A DNA stretch of 64,000 nucleotides, taken from NCBI GenBank assembly GCA_902651635.1, contig CACRSC010000047.1:54015-118014 (forward strand), in the 5' to 3' direction. This stretch comes from Mastigamoeba balamuthi (Eukaryota > Evosea > Mastigamoebida > Mastigamoebidae). This document shows, piece by piece, positions 45,615-57,100 of the stretch. Under the pieces are notes generated by a model. That model was not told where the DNA came from. It saw only the letters and a list, made by a program, of their open reading frames with translations, and searched no databases. Positions within the stretch are counted from its first letter, which is position 1. Each line of letters opens with the position of its first letter. The position numbers were made by a program, and so were the translations under genes.

Positions 45615-46449
45615 GGCCCCTCCCGTCGTCGCGGCCGCGGCAGCAGCGCGGGGCGTGCGGTGCCTCCAACACCACCCTGTGTTTCCACAACAGTCTGGCT
45701 GGTCTGAACGAGGACACTTGCGTCTGCTTCTGCTGCGCTGCTTCGCACACGCACACACACACACATGGTGCCCGTCTCTCATGCCACCCCTCCCCCTGCA
45801 GCTTGTGAAAGGAAGCCAGGCCCTCACACCACCCCCTCCTCCCTCTTTCTTTCGTTTCGTTTTCTTTCATTTCTTCTCTCCGAACAGACAGACACGCAGA
45901 CACATACCAACACACCCTTGTGCGCGTTTCATTTGTTTTGCCTTTGTGTGTTTTTGAGTTTATTTTAGTTGTTGACAACTGGCTTTGCTTTGAGTGCGCG
46001 GTTTTTCACAACACCACAGAGCCCAGCTTCCCCCAACCAACAAGCTATTGCTCTTCGCCCCCAGCACAACGCTCGCGGGTGTCGTACAGTGCCGCTGCAG
46101 TTGTGGGCGTGGGTATATTCTGTGCACCTTCCCCCCTTATAACCGCATGTCCGCCACCACCACGGTGAAAACGCGGAAAACTGTACCTAATATCAAGAGG
46201 GAAATCGGCGGGTGGCCGCAGGCTGCGCACGACCGGCCCGGCCACCCCCCGCCGGCAGAGGGGAGCGCCGCCAAACGCCCTGGGCGGCCTGATTTTCCCG
46301 CTCGGCGTGAGCCCGGGAAATCCAGGGGAGCAATATTTGAAACAATAATCTGTGGGTACCGCAATCTTCCACCGTAATATCGGGGCCACACACACAACAC
46401 CCCCGAGTGCCGTTGGCGAGCTGTGCCCCCCCCTACCCCCCGAGCGGCA
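45615..46449. other. Intergenic region, about 835 bp
   Basis: Downstream of transportin and upstream of the F-box-like gene. It contains a CA dinucleotide run at about 45749-45766, a CT/T-rich stretch at 45830-45880 and TTTTGAGTTTATTTTAG near 45950-45966 that may serve 3'-end formation. ORFs here are shadows. Confidence 0.4.
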
Positions 46450-48254
46450 ATGGAGGGCGCTGGCGCTCGCGCACGGGCACCGGCGTCGTCGTCGGCGAGC
46501 GCTGCCCCGCCCCCGCGCGCGGCAGCAGCGGCAGCGGCAGCGGCAGCGCGGACGGGGGCGGACAGCGCGTGGCCCGCGGTCCTGGCGCACCTGGGCTGCC
46601 TCGACCTGCTCGCCGTCTCGCTCGTCTCCCGCGGCATGCGCGCCGCCGCCGAGGCCGTCCTCGCCAAGCGCATGTCCGACTTCGGCCTCGCCTCGCCCTG
46701 CTGCGTCGGCAGCAGGTGCACGCACGCTGTACGCCCCCCGGTGGGCCGCGGGGAGGGGGCGGGTTTTCCCGATACGCGGAGCCTTTTATTTTCGAGATGC
46801 GCGACTGCAATTTCGAGATTTTTGTTCCGATGCTCCCCCCTCTCCGGCCGCTGCGGCCCGCGGGTGCGCAGATATCCCCCTCCCCAGCAGGAGATCGCGC
46901 GGGGGGGTGGCCTGCACAGAGGAGGCGGCGGAGTTGCTGCGTGATCTTATAGTGCAATTAACGCCGCAAAACTGCTGATTTACTATAAGCGCGCGGAAGG
47001 GGGGCAGCGGCCCGGAGCCCCCCAGGACCGAGGTGTTCCCTCCCCCCCTTGCCGCGGAAGGGCCAGCTCCCTCGGGGCTGCGACCCCGTTTCTCGAATCA
47101 CGGCCCTGTCGCATCAGCGAGCCCCCCCAGCCCAGCACTGCTGTATTTGTGGCGGAAAATTCAAGCTGCACCGCCACGTCACACCACGTCACGCAGCCTC
47201 ACCCGCCTCTCCCTCCCTCCACCCGTCCCCCGCGGCAGCTGTCGGTGATGTCGTCGTTCCCCGCGCGCCGGCTGTGCTGCGGGTGCGCCACGAACCTCTG
47301 CTGGAAGTTCGGCATGCGGCGCAGGTGGAACGCCTTCCTGCCGTGGTTCCAGCTCTGCCCCTCGTGCTACCTCACCCTCGTGCGCCTCTGCCACCTCTCT
47401 TCCCCCCCCCAGCCCCCCCTCTCACGTGGGACACACACACGCGACAGCTGCCGCGGAGGATCGAGGCCGAGGGCGGCGTGCAGGCGTTCAAGGCCAAGCT
47501 GCAGCAGTCGGTCGTCAACGTGCTGGCCATCTACAAGCGCCCCGACGTCTGCGGCATGCTCACCGACGCCAACTTCTCCCTCATCGGCATTGGCGTGCGC
47601 TGCTGCCTGCCAGCCCCCCGGAGGGAATCGCGAATCGCGCGGAACTGAATTCTGGATTGCGGATTGGCGGGCAATCTGAATTCTGTGGGGGTGGTTTCTG
47701 ACGGCTGGCCGGCTACAGGAGCTCGGGGGCCTCGAGGTCATCCTGGCGGTGCTCAACGAGCTGCTCGGGGGCAAGAGGATCGACCAGGCCGAGGTGCCCG
47801 CGCGGTACCGCGACGCGTACACGTTCATCTACCCGCACACGGCCGACATCTGGGGCCACGGCGAGAAGCTCCCCGGTACGCCTGCGCCACGTCACGCATC
47901 ATCCCCCCCCTTTTGGTGTTGCCTGCGTCGCGTCACGCACTGCCTTCCCGTTTTGGCGTTGCCTGCGCCGAGTCACACGCTGATTTCTGTGTTGCCCGCG
48001 CCACGTCACGCGCTGTTTCCCGCCCTGCCTGATGCCGCATCATCATCCCGTGAGCAGAGCTGTCGGGGCTGCTGGCAGCGATGGCCATCGCGATGGAGAA
48101 GCTGGAGACGTGCAAGGCGCAGAAGAGGCAGCAGACGCTGACGCTGCTGATCAAGGACCTGGGCCAGGAGCTCGTGTCGGCGAGCAGCTGCCAGCCCGTG
48201 GACAACGTCGTGAGCGCAGGGGGCGGCACGGGCGGCTCAGAGTCGATCAGCTGA
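46450..48254 (+). CDS. F-box-like protein with cysteine-rich motif
   Basis: Five exons (46450-46728, 47239-47379, 47448-47594, 47719-47875, 48058-48254) give 306 residues, with phases consistent throughout. After an Ala-rich N-terminus, residues about 38-70 (WPAVLAHLGCLDLLAVSLVS followed by RGMRAAAEAVLAKRM) resemble an F-box, the SKP1-binding adaptor of SCF ubiquitin ligases. A cysteine cluster follows (PCCVGSRCTH, then LCCGCATNLCW, then QLCPSCY) that could bind zinc. The middle is helical with charged segments. The C-terminus has a coiled-coil-like stretch (AAMAIAMEKLETCKAQKRQQ) and a Gly/Ser tail. Introns 1 and 4 are rich in the GCCACGTCACGC motif. The F-box assignment is moderate and the rest is unassigned. 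Confidence 0.7.
47878..48012. repeat. Four copies of a TGCGCCACGTCACGC-type unit in F-box gene intron 4
   Basis: Copies begin near 47881, 47921, 47961 and 47994, spaced 33-40 bp, with CCCTTTTGGTGTT- or CCGTTTTGGCGTT-type spacers between the first three. The motif core CACGTCA is CRE-like. The same motif recurs in transportin introns at 42039-42050 and 42802-42817. Confidence 0.7.
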
Positions 48255-48676
48255 GCGGCCAGAGGCCCCTCCAGAGGCACACGGGGGGCTCCGAGCCCCA
48301 AGCAGACGCAGCCCATGCCCCAGAGAGTTGACTGCTGCCCCCCAACCGACGCCAGTAGTGCCTCGTTCCCTCCCTCCCTTCCCGTCACTTCCTTATCGTC
48401 CTCCGCAGTGCGATCTCCCCTCCCATGGCTCTGCTGTGACAGGGCAGACCTCAGACACCCTCCACACGCCAACGTACCCCATCCACCCGACAACCCCTCC
48501 CCCCTCTCTTTGTTAGTGGTCACTCTTGACTCCAAGTTCCCGAGAAAATAAATCGCCAAAAGCTACACAAACGCGATTCCGTCTGCGACGTACTGAGTGG
48601 CCAAATCTTCGGATTCACTCCACTAATTTCCCCGTGGGGTGTCAGTTGATTTTTAGCCCGCGCCATTATCAGCGCG
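48255..48676. other. Intergenic region, about 420 bp
   Basis: It contains an AATAAA at 48546-48551 (TTCCCGAGAAAATAAATCGCC), which may be the polyadenylation signal of the F-box-like gene, followed by an AT-richer promoter-like stretch before the next ATG. No gene is seen. Confidence 0.45.
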
Positions 48677-49425
48677 ATGGCAGCCCCGCCCTCGAACCGC
48701 GTGGCAGTGCCCGCGATGCCCCTCCCCGCAGGCGCACCCGCTCCCACGGCAGCCCCCGTCGTGAGCGCCGGCGCGCCGCTGGACCTCGCCGACGTCGGCG
48801 CGAGCCGCGCACAGCTCCGCGACGCCAAGCGCAGGCGCTGTGCGCCCCAAATCAGTTGATTCTGAAAATCCACCCCATGGGCCTCCATCTCTGCGCGACG
48901 AGCCCACAGCCCTGACGCGCTGCGCATGCAGTGGGGGGACAGCACGCCCCCACAGCGCAGGACATGGACAGCCCGGAGCTGAGGCACCACGCCCTCTCAG
49001 ATGCCGCGGCCACGTGCCCCGACGCAGCAGCGCCAGCCTGGGCCGTGGCGCTGCAGGACAGGGTCGCAGCCCTGGAGCGCAGCGTCGCCGTGCTGCAGGC
49101 GATGATGGTAGCGATTCGCGCTGCTCGGATACCGCCCGGTGCTGACTGAGCGGACGGCTCGCCTCCTCCCCCGCAGCACAACGCCGAGGCGCGGCTGGCG
49201 AACAGGTCGGCGTCCAAGCGCGGCGGCCAGTGGAGGGCGCTGCAGTCGCTGGCGGCCAAGCACGTGGGGCAGAGCAGCGCGGCGTTCCCGGCGGACGAGG
49301 AGCGCGCCATCGGCCTGACGGACCCCGAGCTCACGGCGCTGTCCGACTTCTACGGCAGCCCCTTCGAGGGCAGCGACGTCTCTGCCCGCTGCTCCGCGCT
49401 CATCCGCTGGGCCAAGTACCCCTGA
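48677..49425 (+). CDS. Small orphan protein with coiled coil
   Basis: Three exons (48677-48839, 48932-49107, 49177-49425) join in phase to give 195 residues. The N-terminus is Ala/Pro-rich. Residues about 90-115 form a heptad-like amphipathic helix (VALQDRVAALERSVAVLQAM), a likely dimerisation coiled coil. A basic segment then leads to a conserved-looking C-terminal domain (GGQWRALQSLAAKHVG, ERAIGLTDPELTALSDFYGS) ending in RWAKYP. I do not recognise the family. Clean phases and G/C third-position bias argue for a real gene. A plausible AATAAA lies at 49584-49589. Confidence 0.65.
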
Positions 49426-49583
49426 CATCGCTAGACCAGCCCACGGCCAGCAGTCCACTCTCCCCGGCAGCGCTCGCTCTCTGTCCTCCTCGCTTCACGC
49501 CCTCTCGCAGCTCTCGAGTGCCAGACGCAACCTGCGAACTCGCGAGACCAGAGAAAACGGCGTCTCCCACGGGTCTTAATGCA

Positions 49584-49589
49584 AATAAA
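49584..49589 (+). promoter_or_regulatory. Possible polyadenylation signal
   Basis: AATAAA about 160 bp after the stop of the 195-residue orphan gene, in the short gap before the convergent BET gene. Confidence 0.35.
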
Positions 49590-49666
49590 AGAAATGAAAG
49601 TGGGCTGTGGGCGGCGACGGTGGCCGTGCGGCAGGCAGGCAGAGTCTTTACACGCAGGGGAGGGTC

Positions 49667-51543
49667 TCAGAGGAACGAGGCGCTGTCCAGCATGTCGAAC
49701 ATGTCCCCGAACAGCCCCTGCGCCGCCCCCGTCTCGCCCGCGCCGTGCATCACGTCGACGACGCCCAGGTCCCCCAGCCCCAGCCCCATCTCCGCTCCCT
49801 CCATCGCCCCCGCCGCCCCGCCTCCCTCGAGCACTCCGCCAGCGCCCGCCATCGCTGCCGCCGCCGCCTCGTGCGGCTGATGCTGCTGGTGGTGCTGCTG
49901 TTGCTGGTGCTGGTGCTGGTGCGCCTCGGTTGCGGCTGCTGGCGCGGGCACAGGCGCTGCCTGCGGCTGCTGCGGCTGCGGCTGCTGGGGCGCACCGACG
50001 ACGAGGAGGGCGGGCGGCGGGGGCGCGTCGTAGTTCTGGCGGGGCGGCCTGCCCCTGCGGTGCGAGCGCTCGCCGGGCAGCTTCCGCTTGGCGCTCTCCT
50101 TGGCACCGCCGCGCCTCTCGTGGTGCGCGTGGTGCTGCGCCGACGCCGCCGCGCTCGCGCTCGCGTGCAGCGTCACCGACTCCCCCTGCGCACCCGCCGC
50201 TCCCGCAGCAGCAGCAGCAGCGGCGGCGGCGGCGGAGGCAGCGGCAGCGGCAAGGGCGCTGGCCGAGGGGGGCGGGGCCTGCGGGGGCGGCTGGGCGGCG
50301 AGGTCGACGCCGAAGACGTGCCTGTGGAGGGCCCAGAGCACCGCGGGGTCGAGGGCGTCGATGTCGACCTCGACGACGGCGTCCCTGTCGCCCTGCGCCG
50401 CGGCCACCGTCGCCCGCAGCGCCGGCGCGTGCTCCCTGATGATGTCGACGGCCCTCGCCAGCGCCTCCCCGTACAGCTCGTTCAGCCGCTCGCCCAGCGC
50501 CCTCCTCGCCTCCTCCCCCATCTCGCCTTGTTGCTGCTGCTGCTCACCGGGGCCGCTCTGCTGCTGCAGCGGCGCGGGCGGGGGCGTCTGCGGGACGACG
50601 GGGGCCGCGGGGGCAGCGGCGGCCGCGTGGGCGGCGGCAGAGTCGGCGCTGCTGGCCTGCGAGCCCGAGGCCTCGTCGGCGAGCGTCTTGGAGCGCTCGA
50701 CGACGGCGCGCGTGAACTCGGCCTGCAGGCGCGAGACGATGGGGGGCAGCGACGAGGACTCGGGGGCGCCGCTGACGATGGGCGCCAGGCGGGCCTCGAA
50801 GACGGCGCTGAGCCCCGCCGCGGCCTCGTGCACAAAGTGCCCCTGCGGGTTGAAACGCTGCGCGTTGCTGAAGACGAGCCGCACGTCCTCGGCCGCGTCG
50901 GCGGCGCTCGCGAGGGCCCCGCTCTCGATGCGCCTGCGCACGGTGCCGAGGTCCATGGGCCGCGCGATGACGCGCGGGTAGTCGGGGATGCCCAGCCGCA
51001 CGGGGTCCACCGGCTGCAGGAACGGCTCCGCGTCGGGCAGCCGCATCATCGCCCGCACCAGCGCGTACATCTGCCGCATGTGCTCGGGCACCGCCGCCGC
51101 CCCGCTCCCCTCGTCCCCGCCGCCCCCGCTCTCGCGGTGCTGTGGCGGGCGTATTCAATTGTGTGCGGCTGTGCCGTCCCGGCGCTCTGGGACGGGGGGC
51201 GGGTGGCCGCAGAAACAGAGCCAGAGACGGCTCTCTGCGGCGCCGCCCCAAATCAATTGATAGGCGTGCGGTGGCGTGTTGGCGACGCTGCTGGGCGCTG
51301 CGGTGTGCAGTGTGCCAATCGGAACCAAATGAACCGGTCGGTGTGGCTGGGGGCAGAGAGAGAGAGGGGTCTCGGATGGAATCAACTGAGTGCCATTGCG
51401 GCTGGGCTGGCGCTGTGCGGCGCACCTTGGAGGACCTTTCGGTGGCGGGCGAGTGCTTCTGCTTCTTGCGAGGGCGCGCCGAGAGCGTGTAGTCGTCGTC
51501 GTCGTCCTCCTTGGCGGCCTTCTTCTTGTGCGACGACCCCCTG

Positions 51544-51576
<33 letters not shown>

Positions 51577-53054
51577 GCCTGTGGTGTCTGTGGTGCCTGT
51601 GCCTGCTGCTGCTCCTCCGCCCTTGGTGGCGTCGCCTGCACCCGCCCCGCGTGCGCTGTGCCGCTGCCAGCACCAGCAGCCGCAGCCGCAGCCGCAGCGG
51701 CGGGGGCCGAGGGCGGAGCGGCGGCGGCGGCAGTGGCCGCCGCCAGCGAAGCGCCGGCGCTGCTGCTCTCGGGGGCGGCCGCGGGGGGCGCAGGCAGAGG
51801 CGGAGGCGGAGGCGGGGGAGGCGGGGGCTCGGCGTGGAGGGCGGCGACAGCGGGCGGGGGCACGGCGTGCATGGTCTGCAGGAGGAGGTGCGCCTGCGCC
51901 TGCACGGCCATGGCGGCCGCTGCGGCAGGCCCCGCCAGCAGCGACGACTTGACGCGGACGGTGACCCTCGTCCCCTGCTGCTGCTGCTGCTGCTGCTGCT
52001 GCGAGGGGGCTGAGCTGGGGCGCTCGTCGCAGAGGACGGCGCCCTTGGCGGGGGAGTCGGGCAGCAGGGGCGGGGGGTCGATGGACCGCCTGCGCCCCGT
52101 GCTCGCCCCCGCCTGCTCCAGCTGCTGCGCCTGCTGTTGCTGCTGTGCCAGCTGCTGCTGCTGTGCCAGCTGCTGCTGCTGCTGGTAGAGGAGGGGCGGC
52201 TGCTGTGCCTGGGCCACCGGGGGCTGCAGAGGCACGGGGGGCATCACCACCGCCGCTCCCTCCTGTTGTTGCTGCTGCTGCTGTGCCTGTGCCTGTGCGC
52301 GCTGCTGCTGCTGCTGGTAGTGCTGTGCCGCGTACTGTTGCTGCTGCTGGTACTGCAGGCGCTGCTGCTGCTGCTGCTGCTGCTGCAACGTCATCGGCGA
52401 CGCCGGCGCCCGTGCCCGCACGCCCAGCGACGCCGTCGCCTCCGCCGTCCCTGCGGCCCCGCCGCTGTTGCTCGGCGGTATCGACGGCGGCACGTACGAC
52501 GCCTCCGCATCCTGTGACGTCATCATCGTCGACGACGCCCCCGCGTGCAAGTGCTGCTGCTGCTGCTGCTGATGCGGAGGAGACTGTGCGCGGTGCTGCT
52601 GCGGGTGCTGCGCCCTGCGTGGTGACGTCATCGATGACGTGGCACGGGAGGCGGTGATGGCGTGAGCGGTGCGCTCGTCGACGTTGTAGTCGGCGTAGGC
52701 GGGGTTCATCTTGCGCTCGCGCTTGCCGAGGGGGGTGTCCTTGGCGCGGCTCCTCTTGCCGCGGCGCAGCGACAGCGCCGTGCGCGGGCTGATCTCTCCG
52801 CCGCCGCTCTCTCGCGGTGGTGCAGATACCCCCGGTATCCCCGAGATCCCCGCATCTTCGGCGGCCGCGAATCTAGATTCGCCGCCGGAATCTGCTGGTG
52901 CTGCGGCGGCTGCGGGCGGGGCGTGCGCGGCGCTCTGCTGGGGCCGGGCGCGAGGGTCCGGGCAGGGCGGCGGCGCCAGGGGCGGGGGCACCAGCGTGGG
53001 AGCGAACGGGGGGCCTCGGTCCGCGCGCGGGTCCGGAGCGGCGACGCCGGCCAT
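49667..53054 (-). CDS. BET-type bromodomain protein with NET domain and polyQ-rich N-terminus
   Basis: Two exons (53054-51426 and 51139-49667) give 1033 residues. The first 540 residues are low-complexity: Pro/Ala-rich, basic patches (SLRRGKRSRAKDTP) and many Gln runs coded by CAG/CTG repeats. Residues about 560-665 are a single bromodomain, the acetyl-lysine reader: PDYPRVIARPMDLGTVRRRI, then VFSNAQRFNPQGHFVHEAA with the conserved Asn. A NET/ET domain follows at about 750-825 (LGERLNELYGEALARAVDII, then VDIDALDPAVLWALHRHVFG). An AT-hook-like HRRGRPPRQ is near 906, and the C-terminus is Gln/His- then Gly-rich. BET proteins recruit transcription machinery to acetylated chromatin. One bromodomain rather than two matches plant and protist members. 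The intron is 286 bp with normal GTGCGC/CACAG borders. Confidence 0.9.
51546..52390 (-). repeat. Clusters of CAG/CTG trinucleotide repeats coding polyglutamine
   Basis: Runs of CTG (plus strand) around 51547-51578, 51976-52005, 52125-52186 and 52362-52388 encode Gln tracts of about 7-12 residues in the N-terminal half of the BET-like protein. They are prone to slippage and likely length-polymorphic. Confidence 0.85.
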
Positions 53055-54164
53055 CGAAGAAGCGGCGCAGAGCTGCAACCGTAACTCGATATTTTTCCAC
53101 AGTGGTGACGTGTACCCGCACCCCCCGCTCGATACGCGCGATATTCTCTGCCCCGATTTGTGCAATTTGCCCGATCGAGTATCGGGGGTCCGATTTTCCT
53201 CTTCGGGAGCTCCAGCTTGCTCGGGTCCTGTGGCTGCTGGGCGATTGGCACACCAGCTTCCCTCAGCCGCGGCTTCAGCGGGGCGGCACTCGGTGTGCCA
53301 GAGACAGCCCCTCTATTGTCCCGTTGTGTCACGGCGGCTGTGGTGGGGCTGTGCCACCCGATGCTCGCTCATCCAGCACAGAGAGTTCCCATCCCATTAC
53401 TGGGACCGCAGGGCCAGGTTTGCGAGCGTGGATTGCAGGCAACAGGGGGGCCACTGCGCCTCTGCCCTGTTTCGGGATTTGCCCGGCGGCCCCTACGGAG
53501 ATATTAATATCGTCCCCAGAGCAGCGGGCCGTGCCCGTGCTGCCGCCTGTGATGCGAGCCACCCGCCCCGCGAGGCTGCACACCCTCCGGGCCTCCGGGG
53601 CGGCTGTAGGTTGTGCTGCGCTGACCCCCCTCGCCCGAGCGAGGTCACGCACGGACGCCTTGTGTACACCACGAGGGGAAAAGGGGGGATACAATTGTAC
53701 CCGAACTGGATTTGACATCACTGCGATCTTCGGATGTGTCCGGTGTCCGCTCCCCCCCATTGCATCCGCGATATCTCGCAGCGCGGAGCAGGCCGGGACC
53801 GGGCCACGCGGCACAGCGGAGCAGCGGGCCGTGCCTCAGCAGAGGTGCACGGTGCAGCCCCGAGGGGGCAGGGGACGCCAGTGCACCTCGTACGCACAGA
53901 TGCACTGCACTTCTCCCCGTGAGAAAAACACGACAACAACAAAGCAGCACACAGAAGCTACTGCTGCCGCCTTCCCTCGCGAGAGAGAAGTGACATCCCC
54001 CCCTTGGCATCTCAGCCACCGCATAATATCTGGATCTGCCCACCCCCGAGTCACCACCGAGGCCTGGTGACGCGGCAGGCCCAGCAATCGTTGCGTCATC
54101 AGCTGGACCGCAGAGCCCACACAACATAAGCAGCCCACGCGCGCACACGCACGCACGGAGCGCC
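53055..54164. promoter_or_regulatory. Divergent intergenic region, about 1.1 kb
   Basis: It lies between the BET gene and the PqiA-like gene, which diverge. A short phrase, GAGCAGCGGGCCGTGCC, occurs twice (about 53520 and 53818), each followed by GC-rich DNA. ORFs extend in from the BET shadow frame but show no coding character. Both promoters are presumed here. Confidence 0.4.
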
Positions 54165-57100
54165 ATGCGCCCGCCCTGCCTCCTCCTCTGGCTCTGCCTG
54201 GGCCCCGCCGCCGCCGCCGGGGCCGCGGGCCCGTGCGGGCTGCGGTGCTGGCTGCGGGGCCTCGTCGTGCGGCTGCCCGACCAGCGCCTCGAGGCCCGCG
54301 TGCTCGGCGCCCCGGCCACGGCCACCGCCTCGGACGCCGTCCTCTCGGGCGCCGACGTCGCGGCCCTCGCCGCGGGCAGGCCGCGCCCGGGGTCCCTCGC
54401 GCTGGGGGCCACGGGGCTCGCGGCGACCGTCTCGATGCAGCTGGTCCGCTTTCTTCCTTCCCTCCCGCCCCTTCCACCCCCCCGGAGATATCGCTGCCCC
54501 CTCCCCAGATATTTGCGATTTCCCTGGACACGTGGTCACGGATGTTGACGCGGTCCCCGCGCCCCGCGTCTCTGGATCGTCTCTTTTCCCGCCCGCGCTG
54601 CGATATTCCCCCCCCCCCCCCCGGGGCGGGAGGCGCGATGCGGGTCTGCTGTATGCCGTTAGAAATGTGCCCCCCGACTGCGCCGCCCCGGGATCGGCAA
54701 CCGTGCCTTGCCATACAGATATTGTCCCGATTTGTACACAACACACGTGTCCAAGCTGCGATTTTCTCCGGGCGATCAGAGTGTGATCGTCAACAAACCA
54801 AGATACCCTGCAGGGAATTGGCTTCGTGCCTTACATACACTGCACGCAATCAAGTGCCACCTCTCTTGTGCAAGATTCAAGCAATATGACGCCACCTAAA
54901 ATACAGTATTCCCCGCCAAAACGAACAATATCTGCGAGATTATACAATTTCCGATTTGCGCACGTCACGCTCGATTTCCCCCACGCGCGATATCACCCCA
55001 GTTGATTATCGCCGACGGCTCTCCTGTGGGCCCCTGGCTGGGGGGTGTCCAGACCGTGCAGTGGCTGCTGAGCCGCGTGGAGACGGGCGTCAACGTGACG
55101 GTCTCGGAGGGCTCGCTGGACCTCGAGGCCTCGCTGCTCTCGGCGCCCGACGGCCTGCTGGCCTCCCTGCGCGCCGACCGCTGCAGCGTCGCTCTCCGCG
55201 TCGACCGCGTCGACTTCAGCGGCCCCTCGCTCGCCGCCCACGTCCTGGCCGCCCTCCGCCCGCTCGTCCGCGCCCTGCTCGAGGCCTCTGCGCCGCGCCT
55301 GCTCTGCGCCGAGGGCCTCGTGCCGCTCGTCGACGTGGGGCTCAGCGGCCTCGCCGCCAACTGCTCGGCGGCGCTGCGCCCGTGGCTGCTGCCCCCCGCG
55401 CTGCCCCTGCCGCTGCCCCCGGCGCCCGCGGGGTCGCTCGACCTGCGCAACGCGCTCGTCGACGCGCTGAGGTGGGGGCTCGGCGAGGTCGTGGGGCCCG
55501 CGGGCGCCGCGTGGGCCCTCGGGCGGCTGACGCGCGGCGCCTGCGCGCTGCGCTCGGCCGACGTCGACGCCGCCGCCGCGTGGGCCACGGGGCGCCCGGC
55601 CGACGTGGCCTCGCTGCTGCGCGCGCGCCTGCTGCTGCCGCTCGCGGGCGGCGTGGCCGTCGACGTGGCCGTCGCGGCGTTCGGCGTCGCGGGGCTCTGC
55701 GCATGGGAGGACTTTGGCCGCCTCGCCGTCGAGCCCGCCGACGCGCGCACGCTGCTGCTGCCCTTTGCGGCGCGCGAGCTGCGCGTCAACGCGTCGTTCG
55801 GCCTCGGCGTGGCCGTCGGCGGCTCGCTGGAGCTGCGCGAGAACGCCACCGCGGAGCTCTGGGCCTCGGGGCCCTCGCTGGCCCTCGACGTCCGCGCCCT
55901 CGTCGACGCCGCCCGCGCAGCGCACGTCGCCCCCCTCCCGCAGCCCGCACGGCTGACCTCCCCTGCGCGCGTGCCGCAGGTCGCTGAACCACGAGCGGGC
56001 CACCGACGTCGACTGCGTGCTGGCGGCGCTCGACGGCGTCGCGCTGCCCCGCGCGGCGCTCAACGCGACGGTCCGCTCGGCCAGCGTCGGCGTCGCGGCC
56101 GGCGAGGGCGCCGAGGCCGACGTGGCGGCGCTCGTCAACACAGTCGCGGGCCTCGTCGTCGAGCAGTACGCGGCGGCGCTCCCGGCCATGGCCAACAAGC
56201 TCGCCCACGACGTGCTCCTGCCGCTCGCAGACGCGGCCCTGCGCAACCTCACGGCCTCGCGCGAGTGCACGGCCCACGACGCCGGCCGCCCGCTGGGCTA
56301 CAACGCGCGGACGACGCGCTGGGCGCTCGTGGCCGCTGCCTGCTGCTCGCTGCTCGTCGCCCCCGTGCCGCTGGCCGTCGCGCTGGCCCGGAGGCGGCGG
56401 GCGGCCCGCGGGTCCCCGCTCGGCGCGCTGGCGGCGCTGATGGGGGCCGACGGCGACGGGCCGGCGCTGCTGTGCGACGCGCGGCTGAGCCTGTGGGCGC
56501 GCGTGGCGGTGCCCGTGGTCGCGCTGTTCAACGCCGCCGCGTTCATCAGCGCCGCGACGAGCGTCATCATCTCGGTGCTGCTGCGGCTCGAGTTCGCCTC
56601 GGCCGGGCAGCCCGCGCGCGTCGTCGAGACGGGCCCGCTCTACGAGTACGACCTCGTGCACACGGTCTCCGAGCTCTGGCGCGCGCGCATCTACCCGCTG
56701 GCGCTGATCGTCGGCGGCCTCAGCGGCGTCTGGCCCTTCGTGAAGCTCGCGGCCCTGCTGGCCTGCTGGTGCCTGCCCACCCGCGCGCTGCCCGTCGCCG
56801 CGAGGGCCCGCGCGCTGGCGCTGCTCGACCTGCTGGGCAAGTGGTCGTTCGTCGACATGTTCGCCATGGCGACGCTCATGGTCGCCGCGCGCCTCCGCGT
56901 CTCCGCGCAGTCGCACGACCCCGCGTTGACCGACGCCCCTGCGGCCGCCTCCTCTGTAGTCGCGCCCTGCTGGGGCCTCGACCTCTTCCTCTGGGCGACC
57001 ATCGCCAGCCTCGCCCTCAGCGACGTCGCGCTCTTCCTCTGCAAGCGCGCCGACGCCCTCGGCAGCGGCTGCGGCCGCGCGGCGGCCTGCGCGAGCGACG

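Noticed and set aside
49607-51952. 781-codon plus-strand open frame
   Set aside because: It is antisense to the BET gene. Runs of Arg/Leu/Gly come from polyQ and Ala codons read backwards.
52898-54070. 390-codon plus-strand open frame upstream of the PqiA-like gene
   Set aside because: It begins as an Arg-rich shadow of the BET gene and runs into intergenic DNA without coding character.
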